A stretch of 11,869 nt of DNA, taken from contig JALZWJ010000260.1 in NCBI GenBank assembly GCA_023300065.1, forward strand, positions 1 through 11,869, given 5' to 3'. This stretch comes from Akkermansiaceae bacterium. Its GTDB lineage: Bacteria > Verrucomicrobiota > Verrucomicrobiia > Verrucomicrobiales > Akkermansiaceae. The notes under the pieces are model-generated. The model made no database searches. It was not told the origin of the DNA and saw only the letters and a list, made by a program, of their open reading frames with translations. A program made the translations under genes and the position numbers. This document shows, in pieces, positions 5,970 through 11,869 of the stretch (its first letter is position 1; each line of letters opens with the position of its first letter).

Positions 5970-6752
5970 CTACAAGCTCTCGTGCTTGGTGAGGAAGATG
6001 CGCACGTCACCGACGAAGACTTTGGCTTTGATTTCGACAGGGACTCTCCAGGTGTCATCGGAGAGCCAGACCGTGGAGGTTTTGAGCTTTTTGTAGTGCT
6101 TGAGGGAGAGATCGTCGTCGATCTTTTCGAGACCGATATCGAGTTTAATGCAGGCACGGCCCATGTGGGTCTCACGGCCTAGGACCTTAATCTTGGCGAG
6201 GTATGGGGTGGCGACAGGGTGAAAGGGCATGACGACGGTGTCGCCATTCTCTAAAGGCATGCTGCGGATCTGGAGCAGGCCGCTGAAGAGGTCTAGCGAA
6301 TGTGGGTAGGCGAAGCTTTTATTCTTGGTCTTAGTGACGCCCTTTCTGATTTTCTTCTCGGTGCCCGTGACTCCTCTCGAGTTGAAGTTAAAGTGCAGGG
6401 TGTCGACTTTCTTTCGTTCGGTTTCGGTGCCGACAAAAAGGATGGGTCGAAGAGTTTTGGGATTAAGGAAAGCGGTGTAGTTAAATTTGAAAGGATAGAG
6501 GGCGTGCGCCCACCCGGTGCTGCCGCCATGAGAGCGAACGAGGAAGTGCTTCGGGTAGCGTGGGTCCTTTTCTCCAAAGAGGATGTCAAAGCCCCCTGCC
6601 TTTAAGCGACCGTTCCAAGTCATTGAGTAGGTGAGTTTAGTCGGTGAAATTTGCGTGAGAGGAGCGCTCTGAGGGATGTTGACCTCCTGAAACCAATCAG
6701 GAGCGGCGTCCACTGGAAGGAGGAGCGCGAGGGTGAGGATCATTGCTTTCAT
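5970..6752 (-). CDS. Exported DUF3108-family protein
   Basis: A 260-aa protein with a signal peptide (about 1-17, MKAMILTLALLLPVDAA). The pattern matches DUF3108: an early strand-rich part (LTYSMTWNGRLKAGGFDILF), a middle DLFSGLLQIRSMPLENGDTVVMPF, then VLGRET and an ending with STVWLSDDTWRVPVEIKAKVFVG. The family is predicted to be beta-rich and envelope-located, but its function is unknown. A second ATG three codons in (6741-6743) would also preserve the signal peptide. It stands alone on its strand, convergent with rplQ and divergent from purM over 114 bp, where no convincing promoter was found. No Shine-Dalgarno sequence. Confidence 0.78.
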   Translation of the reverse strand: MKAMILTLALLLPVDAAPDWFQEVNIPQSAPLTQISPTKLTYSMTWNGRLKAGGFDILFGEKDPRYPKHFLVRSHGGSTGWAHALYPFKFNYTAFLNPKTLRPILFVGTETERKKVDTLHFNFNSRGVTGTEKKIRKGVTKTKNKSFAYPHSLDLFSGLLQIRSMPLENGDTVVMPFHPVATPYLAKIKVLGRETHMGRACIKLDIGLEKIDDDLSLKHYKKLKTSTVWLSDDTWRVPVEIKAKVFVGDVRIFLTKHESL

Positions 6753-6866
6753 TGACTTAGTAGACTTTTAAAACCACTGGTTTATTCGATTTTCACCTTC
6801 CTTGAATAAATGAACAGGAAAAAGACGTGACGATTTGCGCGTGGGCCTTACAACCTGTCCCAGCGC

Positions 6867-7859
6867 ATGGGTAACAAGGTCACTTACCAAGAAGCAGGAG
6901 TTGATACCAGAGCCGCCGCGGCTCTGGTGAACGAGATTAAGGCAGATGTCTCTCGGACTCAGAAACAGCGGAAACTTCACAATTCATTCGGTCTCTTTGC
7001 GGCGGCCTTTGATTTAAGTGAGTATAAAAATCCTGTCATCGTCACTGGGTGTGATGGTGTGGGCACCAAGCTGGAGCTTCTTTTGGAGCACGGAATGGAG
7101 GCTGAAGCGGGTAAGGATCTCGTAGCGATGAGTGTCAATGACATCATCACGACGGGCGGGGATCCACTCATGTTCCTCGATTATATCGGGATTGAGAAGC
7201 TACAGCCGGAGCGTATTAAAAAACTCATTTCTGGAATGTGTGATTACCTCGAAGACTGCGGTTGCATCCTCGCTGGTGGTGAGACTGCTGAGATGCCAGG
7301 ATTGGTTCCTGCCGATGTTGTCGAGCTTTCAGGCTTCTGCATCGGTGCGGTGGAAAAGGGAGATCTGATTCAGCCGGATACGATCACGGAGGGCGATGTC
7401 CTCGTGGGGTATGGTTCCGATGGTTTCCACGCCAATGGATGGAGCCTCTGCCGACGTATTCTCGCCGAGCACGGTTCTGAGTTTAATGCGGACGAAATCA
7501 AAGCGATGCTTGCGCCGACTCGTCTTTACGATGACGTCACGAAGGCTTTCAAGACAGGCGGAATCCGGGCAAGGGCCTTTGCTCACATCACGGGTGGGGG
7601 ACTTCCCGAAAATCTCGAACGCCTCCTCCGTGGAATGGGCGCTGATTTGACGATTCCATTCTGGGAAAATGAGCCGATCCAAAAGCTCCTCGCTCACTCT
7701 GATCCGCAAGACCGTTTCAATGCCTTCAACATGGGGATCGGCTGGGTTGCCATTGTCTCTCCTGATGACGCTGATGCGGCATGTGCGGCGGGACCTGGTG
7801 GCGTCGTTCTCGGCACAATTCGATCTGGTGACGGGGTGTCCGTAACTGTTCAATCTTAG
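6867..7859 (+). CDS. purM: Phosphoribosylformylglycinamidine cyclo-ligase (AIR synthetase)
   Basis: A 330-aa enzyme that closes the imidazole ring, turning FGAM plus ATP into AIR, the fifth step of de novo purine synthesis. Family motifs occur in order: TYQEAGVD near the start, GCDGVGTKLE (61-70, usual form TDGVGTKL), GKDLVAMSVNDIITTGGDPL (82-101), GGETAEMPG (137-145), GSDGFHANGWSL (183-194) and ITGGGLPENLERLLR further on. Length is close to the family norm (about 340-350), so it is complete. The GSDGFHAN segment replaces the more common SSGLHSNG; the change is conservative. The purF-type gene follows 14 bases later, so the two form a purine operon. No Shine-Dalgarno sequence. Confidence 0.96.
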   Translation: MGNKVTYQEAGVDTRAAAALVNEIKADVSRTQKQRKLHNSFGLFAAAFDLSEYKNPVIVTGCDGVGTKLELLLEHGMEAEAGKDLVAMSVNDIITTGGDPLMFLDYIGIEKLQPERIKKLISGMCDYLEDCGCILAGGETAEMPGLVPADVVELSGFCIGAVEKGDLIQPDTITEGDVLVGYGSDGFHANGWSLCRRILAEHGSEFNADEIKAMLAPTRLYDDVTKAFKTGGIRARAFAHITGGGLPENLERLLRGMGADLTIPFWENEPIQKLLAHSDPQDRFNAFNMGIGWVAIVSPDDADAACAAGPGGVVLGTIRSGDGVSVTVQS

Positions 7860-7873
7860 CTTCCCATTAAATC

Positions 7874-9805
7874 ATGAGTGACAAACTCACCCACGAATGC
7901 GGCATTGCCGTCGTTCGCTTGAAAAAGCCGCTTGCTTATTATCAGGATAAGTATGGCTCCGCCCTCTGGGGTTTTAATAAGCTCTTTCTCCTCATGGAGA
8001 AGCAGCATAACCGCGGTCAAGATGGCGTCGGGATTGGCTGTGCCAAGATCGGCATGCCAGCTGGGCAGCCGTATATCTTTAGGCGTCGTGATTCTAAGAA
8101 GGATGCCTTGGCGAAGATTTTCCGAGCCGAGCTGAAGGACCTCTCGAAGAAGCACCGTAAGGGGCTCATTGATCAGGAGGATCCTGATGACCTGCGCAAG
8201 CGGTTCGACTTCGCGGGTGACGTTTACATGGGGCACTTGCGCTATGGAACTTCGGGTCAGTTTGATGATGGTTCCTGCCACCCATACCTGCGCCGCAGCA
8301 ACTGGCCAACGCGCACCCTGATGGTGATGGGGAACTTCAACATGACCAACACCAACGCGCTCAACCAGCGTATGATGGATCGTGGTCAGCACCCGGTTTT
8401 CGGAACCGATACCCAGACTGTTTTAGAGGAAATCGGGTTTCATCTCGATGAAGCCCATACCGACATTTATCACACCCTGCGGGACGAAGAGGGGATCGAT
8501 GGTGACGACACCGCTGAGCAGATTTCGGCTCGTCTGAACCTCGCTCATATCGTTGCTGAATCAGCGAAGGGGTGGGATGGCGGATATTGTATTTCAGGAG
8601 TCGTCGGCAACGGTGACGTCTTCGTGATGCGTGATCCCCATGGGATCCGCCCGTGTCATTACTACGAGACGGATGAGTTCATCGCCTTCGCAAGTGAACG
8701 TGTCCCTCTTATGACGGTCTTTGAAGCTGATCAAGAGGATGTCAAAGAACTCGAGCCGGGCACCGTGATGACCATTAAAAATAATGGTGACCATCAGTCT
8801 GAGCGCTTTGCGGAGAAAGTTGCTCCGAAGCCATGCTCCTTTGAGCGTATTTATTTCTCACGCGGAAATGACCCTGAAATTTACGCTGAGCGTAAAGCGA
8901 TGGGAGCTGCTCTTGTCGATCAGATCGTAGAGTCGATCGATCACGACTACAAAAATTCAGTCTTCTCATTCGTCCCGAACACGGCCGAAACTGCGTATTA
9001 TGGCCTGATGGATGGCCTCCGCCTCTATCGCCGTAAGCAAGTCCATGATGACCTCCTGACCTCTCTCAATGCTGGTGAACTGGATGCTGAGAAGTTGGAT
9101 GAACTCGTGTTGCGTAACTGGCCCGTGGGTGAGAAGATTGCGCACAAGGACATCAAACTCCGAACCTTCATATCTCAAGAAAGTAGCCGGAATCAGCTCG
9201 TCTCTCACGTCTATGATATCTCCTATGGAGTCGTTCCAGAAGGTGGGAATCTCGTGATCTTGGATGACTCGATTGTTCGTGGCACGACGCTTAAGCAGTC
9301 GATTCTTAAGATCCTCGCTCGCACCAAGCCTGGGAAAATTATCATCTGCTCGACCGCTCCGCAGATTCGCTATCCCGATTGCTATGGTATCGACATGTCC
9401 GAGATGGGCAAGTTCATCGCCTTCCAAGCGACCATTAATCTTTTAGAACGGAATGGGGATTCAGCTCTCATCGAGGAGGTCTACCAAGACTGCCTCGTAG
9501 AGATGGCGAAGCCACGCGAAGAGCGGACGAACGCCGTCACAAAGCTCTATGCGGGATTCACCAATGAGGAAATCTCAGCGGAAATTGCAGCGATCGTTTA
9601 TCCGGAAGATATCGACTGGCATGGTGAAGTTGAGGTCATCTATCAGACTGTCGAAAATCTCCATAAGTCCATTAATGCGGACGACTCCGGCGATTGGTAT
9701 TTCACGGGAGATTACCCAACCGTGGGTGGCTACTCTGTCGTCAACAAAGCCTTCATGGATTGGCGAGAAGGAAAGACGGGCCGCAGCTACGATCTCGCGC
9801 TCTAA
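7874..9805 (+). CDS. purF: Amidophosphoribosyltransferase, long Bacteroidota/Verrucomicrobiota type
   Basis: A 643-aa enzyme for the first committed purine step: PRPP plus glutamine to phosphoribosylamine. The class II glutaminase domain begins at Cys9 (HECGIAVVRL); an eight-residue propeptide would have to be removed to free it. Further glutaminase motifs are HNRGQDGVG (45-53), HLRYGTSG (121-128) and GNFNMTN (153-159). The transferase part has CSFERIYFSRG (321-331), LRTFI (429-433), the PRPP loop ILDDSIVRGTT (462-472) and YPDCYGID (500-507). About 110 residues follow, ending in GDWYFTGDYPTVGGYSVVNKAF (607-628). The classical enzyme is about 470-510 aa; this longer form with its extra C-terminal part is the variant I know from Bacteroidota. 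The B. subtilis iron-sulfur cysteine pattern is not evident. Adjacent purM supports the role. Confidence 0.93.
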   Translation: MSDKLTHECGIAVVRLKKPLAYYQDKYGSALWGFNKLFLLMEKQHNRGQDGVGIGCAKIGMPAGQPYIFRRRDSKKDALAKIFRAELKDLSKKHRKGLIDQEDPDDLRKRFDFAGDVYMGHLRYGTSGQFDDGSCHPYLRRSNWPTRTLMVMGNFNMTNTNALNQRMMDRGQHPVFGTDTQTVLEEIGFHLDEAHTDIYHTLRDEEGIDGDDTAEQISARLNLAHIVAESAKGWDGGYCISGVVGNGDVFVMRDPHGIRPCHYYETDEFIAFASERVPLMTVFEADQEDVKELEPGTVMTIKNNGDHQSERFAEKVAPKPCSFERIYFSRGNDPEIYAERKAMGAALVDQIVESIDHDYKNSVFSFVPNTAETAYYGLMDGLRLYRRKQVHDDLLTSLNAGELDAEKLDELVLRNWPVGEKIAHKDIKLRTFISQESSRNQLVSHVYDISYGVVPEGGNLVILDDSIVRGTTLKQSILKILARTKPGKIIICSTAPQIRYPDCYGIDMSEMGKFIAFQATINLLERNGDSALIEEVYQDCLVEMAKPREERTNAVTKLYAGFTNEEISAEIAAIVYPEDIDWHGEVEVIYQTVENLHKSINADDSGDWYFTGDYPTVGGYSVVNKAFMDWREGKTGRSYDLAL

Positions 9806-9813
9806 TTCAAACG

Positions 9814-9892
9814 GTGGCGTGACGGAGACCTCTGGTCCCCAAGCCCTTCAGAAATCGAAGAAATGGGCGGGGAGACCGGAGGTCTCCGCCAC
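9814..9892. repeat. REP-like inverted pair of hairpins
   Basis: Two self-complementary units face each other. The left has GGAGACC (9824-9830), loop TCT, GGTCCCC (9834-9840) with one mismatch. The right has GGAGACC (9871-9877), loop GGA, GGTCTCC (9881-9887), perfect. The units also pair with each other: GTGGC with GCCAC (9814-9818/9888-9892), GGAGACCTC with GAGGTCTCC (9824-9832/9879-9887), GGTC with GACC, and GCCC with GGGC. There is no T-run, so it is not a standard terminator. It lies between the convergent purF and ispF stops and may block 3' exonucleases or be a dispersed REP-type repeat. Confidence 0.6.
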
Positions 9893-9900
9893 GCATGCAC

Positions 9901-10395
9901 CTAGGCGCGGTCAAAAATCCCCGCTTTCACGACCAGAGCCGTGGCATAAGCGGCCATACCTTCACGGCGACCTTCCCATCCCATCGTCTCGTTGGTGGTG
10001 GCTTTGACGCCGATGTGATCAGGGGTAAGGCCCAGTGCCTTGGCGATGTTCTCTTTCATGGCCTCGGCGTGTGGGAGAACCTTCGGCGCTTCCGCTACGA
10101 GAGATGAATCCACATTCATGAGTTGGTAGCCTTTCTCTTTACAGAGAGCGGCGCATTTTTCGAGGATCCGAAGCGAGCAGATATCTTTGCAAGAAGCCTC
10201 GCCAGGTGGGAAATAATACCCGATGTCTGGTAATCCCAGTGCTCCGAGAACGGCGTCTGCGATAGCGTGGCTGAGGACATCCGCGTCGGAGTGGCCGTCT
10301 AAGCCATGAGTGTGTGGGATTTCAACTCCGCCCAGGATAAGTGGGCGGCCTTTTTTAAACTGGTGGACGTCGTATCCAATGCCTGAGCGAATCAT
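9901..10395 (-). CDS. ispF: 2-C-methyl-D-erythritol 2,4-cyclodiphosphate synthase
   Basis: A 164-aa enzyme of the MEP isoprenoid pathway, forming the cyclic diphosphate of methylerythritol with release of CMP; the family works as a trimer with zinc. The metal ligands are in place: Asp9 and His11 in GYDVHQF, His43 in SDADVLSHA. HGLDGHSDADV (30-40), PDIG (56-59) and IGVKATTNE near the C-terminus also fit. Odd: the loop usually reading FPDTDP is FPPGEASCKDIC (62-73), losing both acidic residues of DTD apart from a nearby Glu66. The start codon overlaps the suhB-like stop by four bases (ATGA), so the two are probably translationally coupled. Confidence 0.94.
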   Translation of the reverse strand: MIRSGIGYDVHQFKKGRPLILGGVEIPHTHGLDGHSDADVLSHAIADAVLGALGLPDIGYYFPPGEASCKDICSLRILEKCAALCKEKGYQLMNVDSSLVAEAPKVLPHAEAMKENIAKALGLTPDHIGVKATTNETMGWEGRREGMAAYATALVVKAGIFDRA

Positions 10396-11141
10396 AAGAT
10401 TTCTTCGATGGGGATTTTTCCGTTGGTCGCTACAATAGAGTAGACGTCAGGATTATTCTCGTGCGGGACGAGGTCGACTCGTCCGCCCGTAGCCTCAATC
10501 ATCAACTGACCGGCTGCGATGTCCCAGAGCGAGATGCGGGCTTCGACATAGGCATCAAGTCGTCCGCAAGCGATGTAAGCCATGCCGAGTGCGGCGGAGC
10601 CCATCATACGCATTTTACGCGCCTTGAGGGAGCCTTTCTTAAATCTTACCAAGCCGGTCGCGAGGGCGTCTTCATCTTTCCCGCAACCGACAAAGAGGAT
10701 GGATTCCTCTAATTTATCTCGGTCACTGACTGCAACGGGGTGCCCGTTGAGTAGTGGTTGGCCACCTTTTTCAATCGTCCAGAGTTCGTTGATCATCGGG
10801 TCATAAATCACTCCGAGGACCAGCTCGCCATCGACCCGCTTCGCGATCGAAATACAAAAGTGGGGGATATTGTAGAAAAAATTCACCGTGCCGTCGATCG
10901 GATCGACAATCCATTGGTGGTTTGAGCTTTGGTCTCCCGCTAAACCTTCTTCTCCGTAAATGGCATGGGTCGGGTGTTTTTCTAAAATGATGCCGGTGAT
11001 GAGGTCTTGGGACTCCTTATCAAGGGCGAGCTTGAGGTCGTGATGCAGGGCTTCATCGACATGCTTAGGTTTATGGAAGTTCTCACGGAGCAATTTGCCG
11101 GCTTCATAGGCAGCGTGCACTGCGGTTTCTAATTCGGTCAT
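10392..11141 (-). CDS. suhB: Inositol monophosphatase family protein (SuhB-like)
   Basis: A 249-aa Mg-dependent, Li-sensitive-type phosphatase. All metal-site motifs are present: DKESQD (41-46), YGEEG (62-66), WIVDPIDGTVNFF (77-89, ligands Asp80 and Asp83) and WDIAAGQLMIEATGG (206-220, with Asp207). Substrate could be inositol phosphate, another sugar phosphate, histidinol phosphate or PAP; sequence alone does not decide, and a SuhB role in ribosome biogenesis is also possible. The open frame continues upstream to 11660 with no stop, but that part lies antisense to rpsM and has no phosphatase-like sequence, so the Met at 11139-11141 is chosen. The stop overlaps the ispF start by four bases. 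No Shine-Dalgarno sequence. Confidence 0.9.
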   Translation of the reverse strand: MTELETAVHAAYEAGKLLRENFHKPKHVDEALHHDLKLALDKESQDLITGIILEKHPTHAIYGEEGLAGDQSSNHQWIVDPIDGTVNFFYNIPHFCISIAKRVDGELVLGVIYDPMINELWTIEKGGQPLLNGHPVAVSDRDKLEESILFVGCGKDEDALATGLVRFKKGSLKARKMRMMGSAALGMAYIACGRLDAYVEARISLWDIAAGQLMIEATGGRVDLVPHENNPDVYSIVATNGKIPIEEIL

Positions 11142-11181
11142 GGACTGACCATGAAGGATGCGGAGTGAGATGCGAAGCTTT

Positions 11182-11216
11182 TCAAGCGAGGAAAAATCTT
11201 CCAATTCTTCGCTTGA
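11182..11216. repeat. Inverted repeat upstream of suhB
   Basis: TCAAGCGAGGAA (11182-11193) is complementary to TTCTTCGCTTGA (11205-11216) over 12 positions, one being G-T, with an 11-base loop. The eight-base core TCAAGCGA/TCGCTTGA is perfect. It lies about 40 bases before the suhB start on the minus strand, where it could be an operator or a hairpin in the leader. No T-run follows. Confidence 0.4.
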
Positions 11217-11294
11217 GAGAGTGGGGTGGATCGTTGGCTTACTAAGGGAATCTGAATTAAATGAGGATTCTTCGCCGAAATTGCTGAATTCCTC

Positions 11295-11322
11295 TTGCCT
11301 GCAATGTGATCTTTGATAAAGA
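11295..11322 (+). promoter_or_regulatory. Candidate sigma70-type promoter for rpsM
   Basis: TTGCCT (11295-11300) and TAAAGA (11317-11322) are spaced by 16 bases. Both match the consensus only partly. Expected transcription start is near 11329, right at the leader hairpin. Position between the divergent suhB and rpsM genes fits. Confidence 0.35.
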
Positions 11323-11330
11323 ACCCGTCT

Positions 11331-11360
11331 CCACAGGAATGCAAAAGGCATTATCTGTGG
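11331..11360 (+). promoter_or_regulatory. Leader hairpin upstream of rpsM
   Basis: CCACAG (11331-11336) pairs with CTGTGG (11355-11360), and AATGC (11338-11342) with GCATT (11348-11352), leaving a five-base loop and small internal mismatches. The stem ends 21 bases before the rpsM ATG. If the promoter just upstream is right, this would be the 5' end of the mRNA. It might stabilise the transcript or bind a ribosomal protein in feedback control. Confidence 0.4.
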
Positions 11361-11381
11361 GAATTCTGAACATTTACGATC

Positions 11382-11750
11382 ATGGCACGACTCTTCGGCA
11401 CAGACATCCCTAATGAGAAGCGTATTGAAGCATCTCTTCCTTACATCTTCGGCATTGGACCCTCTACTTCGTCCAAAATCCTCGACCACGCTGGTGTCAA
11501 TCCTGACATTCGCACTGGCGAGCTTAGCGAAGAGCAGCTTGTGAAGATCGCAGCTGTTATCCAAAACGAAGGCATCCTCATCGAAGGTGATCTTCGTCGT
11601 GAGCAACAGGGCCAAATGAAGCGCCTTTCCTCCATCAACTGCTACCGCGGAATTCGTCACAAGCGTGGCCTTCCTGTTCGCGGACAGCGCACTAGCACCA
11701 ATGCTCGCACTCGTAAGGGTAAGCGTCGCACTGTCGGTGTTGCTACCTAA
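11382..11750 (+). CDS. rpsM: 30S ribosomal protein S13 (uS13)
   Basis: A 122-aa small-subunit head protein contacting tRNA and the subunit bridges. Motifs are canonical: MARLFGTDIPNEKRIEASL at the start, YIFGIGPSTSSKIL (helix-turn region), then REQQGQMKRL and YRGIRHKRGLPVRGQRT. The C-terminus is the usual basic tail (NARTRKGKRRTVG). Length matches the family. The next gene starts 45 bases later on the same strand, as expected for rpsM-rpsK. rpoA and rplQ, normally further along the same operon, are about 5.5 kb upstream. No Shine-Dalgarno sequence is seen. Confidence 0.98.
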   Translation: MARLFGTDIPNEKRIEASLPYIFGIGPSTSSKILDHAGVNPDIRTGELSEEQLVKIAAVIQNEGILIEGDLRREQQGQMKRLSSINCYRGIRHKRGLPVRGQRTSTNARTRKGKRRTVGVAT

Positions 11751-11795
11751 GGAAAGCCTCTCTGAGGATTACCGAAAAATTTCCATTCCATAAAC

Positions 11796-11869
11796 ATGGC
11801 TGAAGAAGAAAAAAACGAGGAGACCGAGGTGAAGCCTGCGGAAACTCCAGCCCCTGAGGCGGCTGCTGA
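11796..11869 (+). CDS. rpsK: Probable 30S ribosomal protein S11, N-terminal fragment
   Basis: Only the first 24 codons lie in the window, and the frame is still open at the edge. The visible residues, MAEEEKNEETEVKPAETPAP then EAAA, are an acidic, Ala/Pro-rich extension and carry no recognisable S11 sequence. The assignment rests on the common rpsM-rpsK order and on my recollection that Verrucomicrobiota S11 proteins can have such extensions. It starts 45 bases after the rpsM stop, with no Shine-Dalgarno sequence. Other possibilities are another ribosomal protein with an extension or an unrelated gene. Confidence 0.5.
   Translation, partial: MAEEEKNEETEVKPAETPAPEAAA

Noticed and set aside
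6826..6846. Purine-repressor-like half site upstream of purM
   Set aside because: Only TTTGCG on one side fits the E. coli PurR box; the other half does not match, and the phylum need not use this regulator.
7329..7853. 174-codon open frame antisense to purM
   Set aside because: It lies entirely within purM and reflects that gene's codon usage; no protein family features.
11142..11660. A 173-residue N-terminal extension of the suhB-like protein
   Set aside because: It runs antisense through rpsM, has no family-like sequence, and the phosphatase domain is complete from the Met at 11139-11141.
11761..11775. CCTC-TCT-GAGG hairpin after rpsM as a terminator
   Set aside because: Only four base pairs and no T-run; it lies between two genes expected to be co-transcribed.

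Overview
The window looks like chromosomal housekeeping DNA from a Verrucomicrobiota-like bacterium (inference from gene content and protein style, not from a search). It encodes RNA polymerase alpha, ribosomal proteins L17, S13 and the start of a probable S11 with an acidic Ala/Pro-rich N-terminal extension, the long Bacteroidota/Verrucomicrobiota-type PurF, a DUF3108 exported protein and MEP-pathway isoprenoid synthesis. Nearly every start codon lacks a Shine-Dalgarno sequence.

Layout. Positions 1-412: the tail of an upstream reading frame, then a gene-poor, structure-rich stretch (AT palindrome, 10-bp direct repeat, multi-stem hairpin ending in a U-tract, alternative hairpin). 413-2397 (+): two translationally coupled exported HtrA-type proteins. 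The first has an intact Ser-protease triad and a C-terminal PDZ domain; the second has lost His and Ser and carries its PDZ inside the protease domain. 2399-4056 (-): an 86-aa AP2-like small protein followed by a class I DNA photolyase. 4284-5861 (+): rpoA-rplQ, closed by a strong hairpin terminator at 5886-5923. 5970-6752 (-): a DUF3108 exported protein. 6867-9805 (+): purM-purF, two enzymes of de novo purine synthesis. 9814-9892: a REP-like inverted pair of hairpins between convergent genes. 9901-11141 (-): suhB-like inositol monophosphatase overlapping ispF by four bases. 11382 to the end (+): rpsM and a probable rpsK start, behind a candidate promoter and leader hairpin.

How it fits together: the usual alpha operon (rpsM-rpsK-rpsD-rpoA-rplQ) is split here. 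rpoA-rplQ lies about 5.5 kb before rpsM-rpsK, with purine, isoprenoid and phosphatase genes between, so each part should have its own promoter and leader. The window contains no mobile elements, tRNA or rRNA genes, CRISPR arrays or recognisable defence systems. The least ordinary items are the active/pseudo HtrA pair, the structured region upstream of it, the folded leader in front of rpoA, and the hairpin repeat at 9814-9892.
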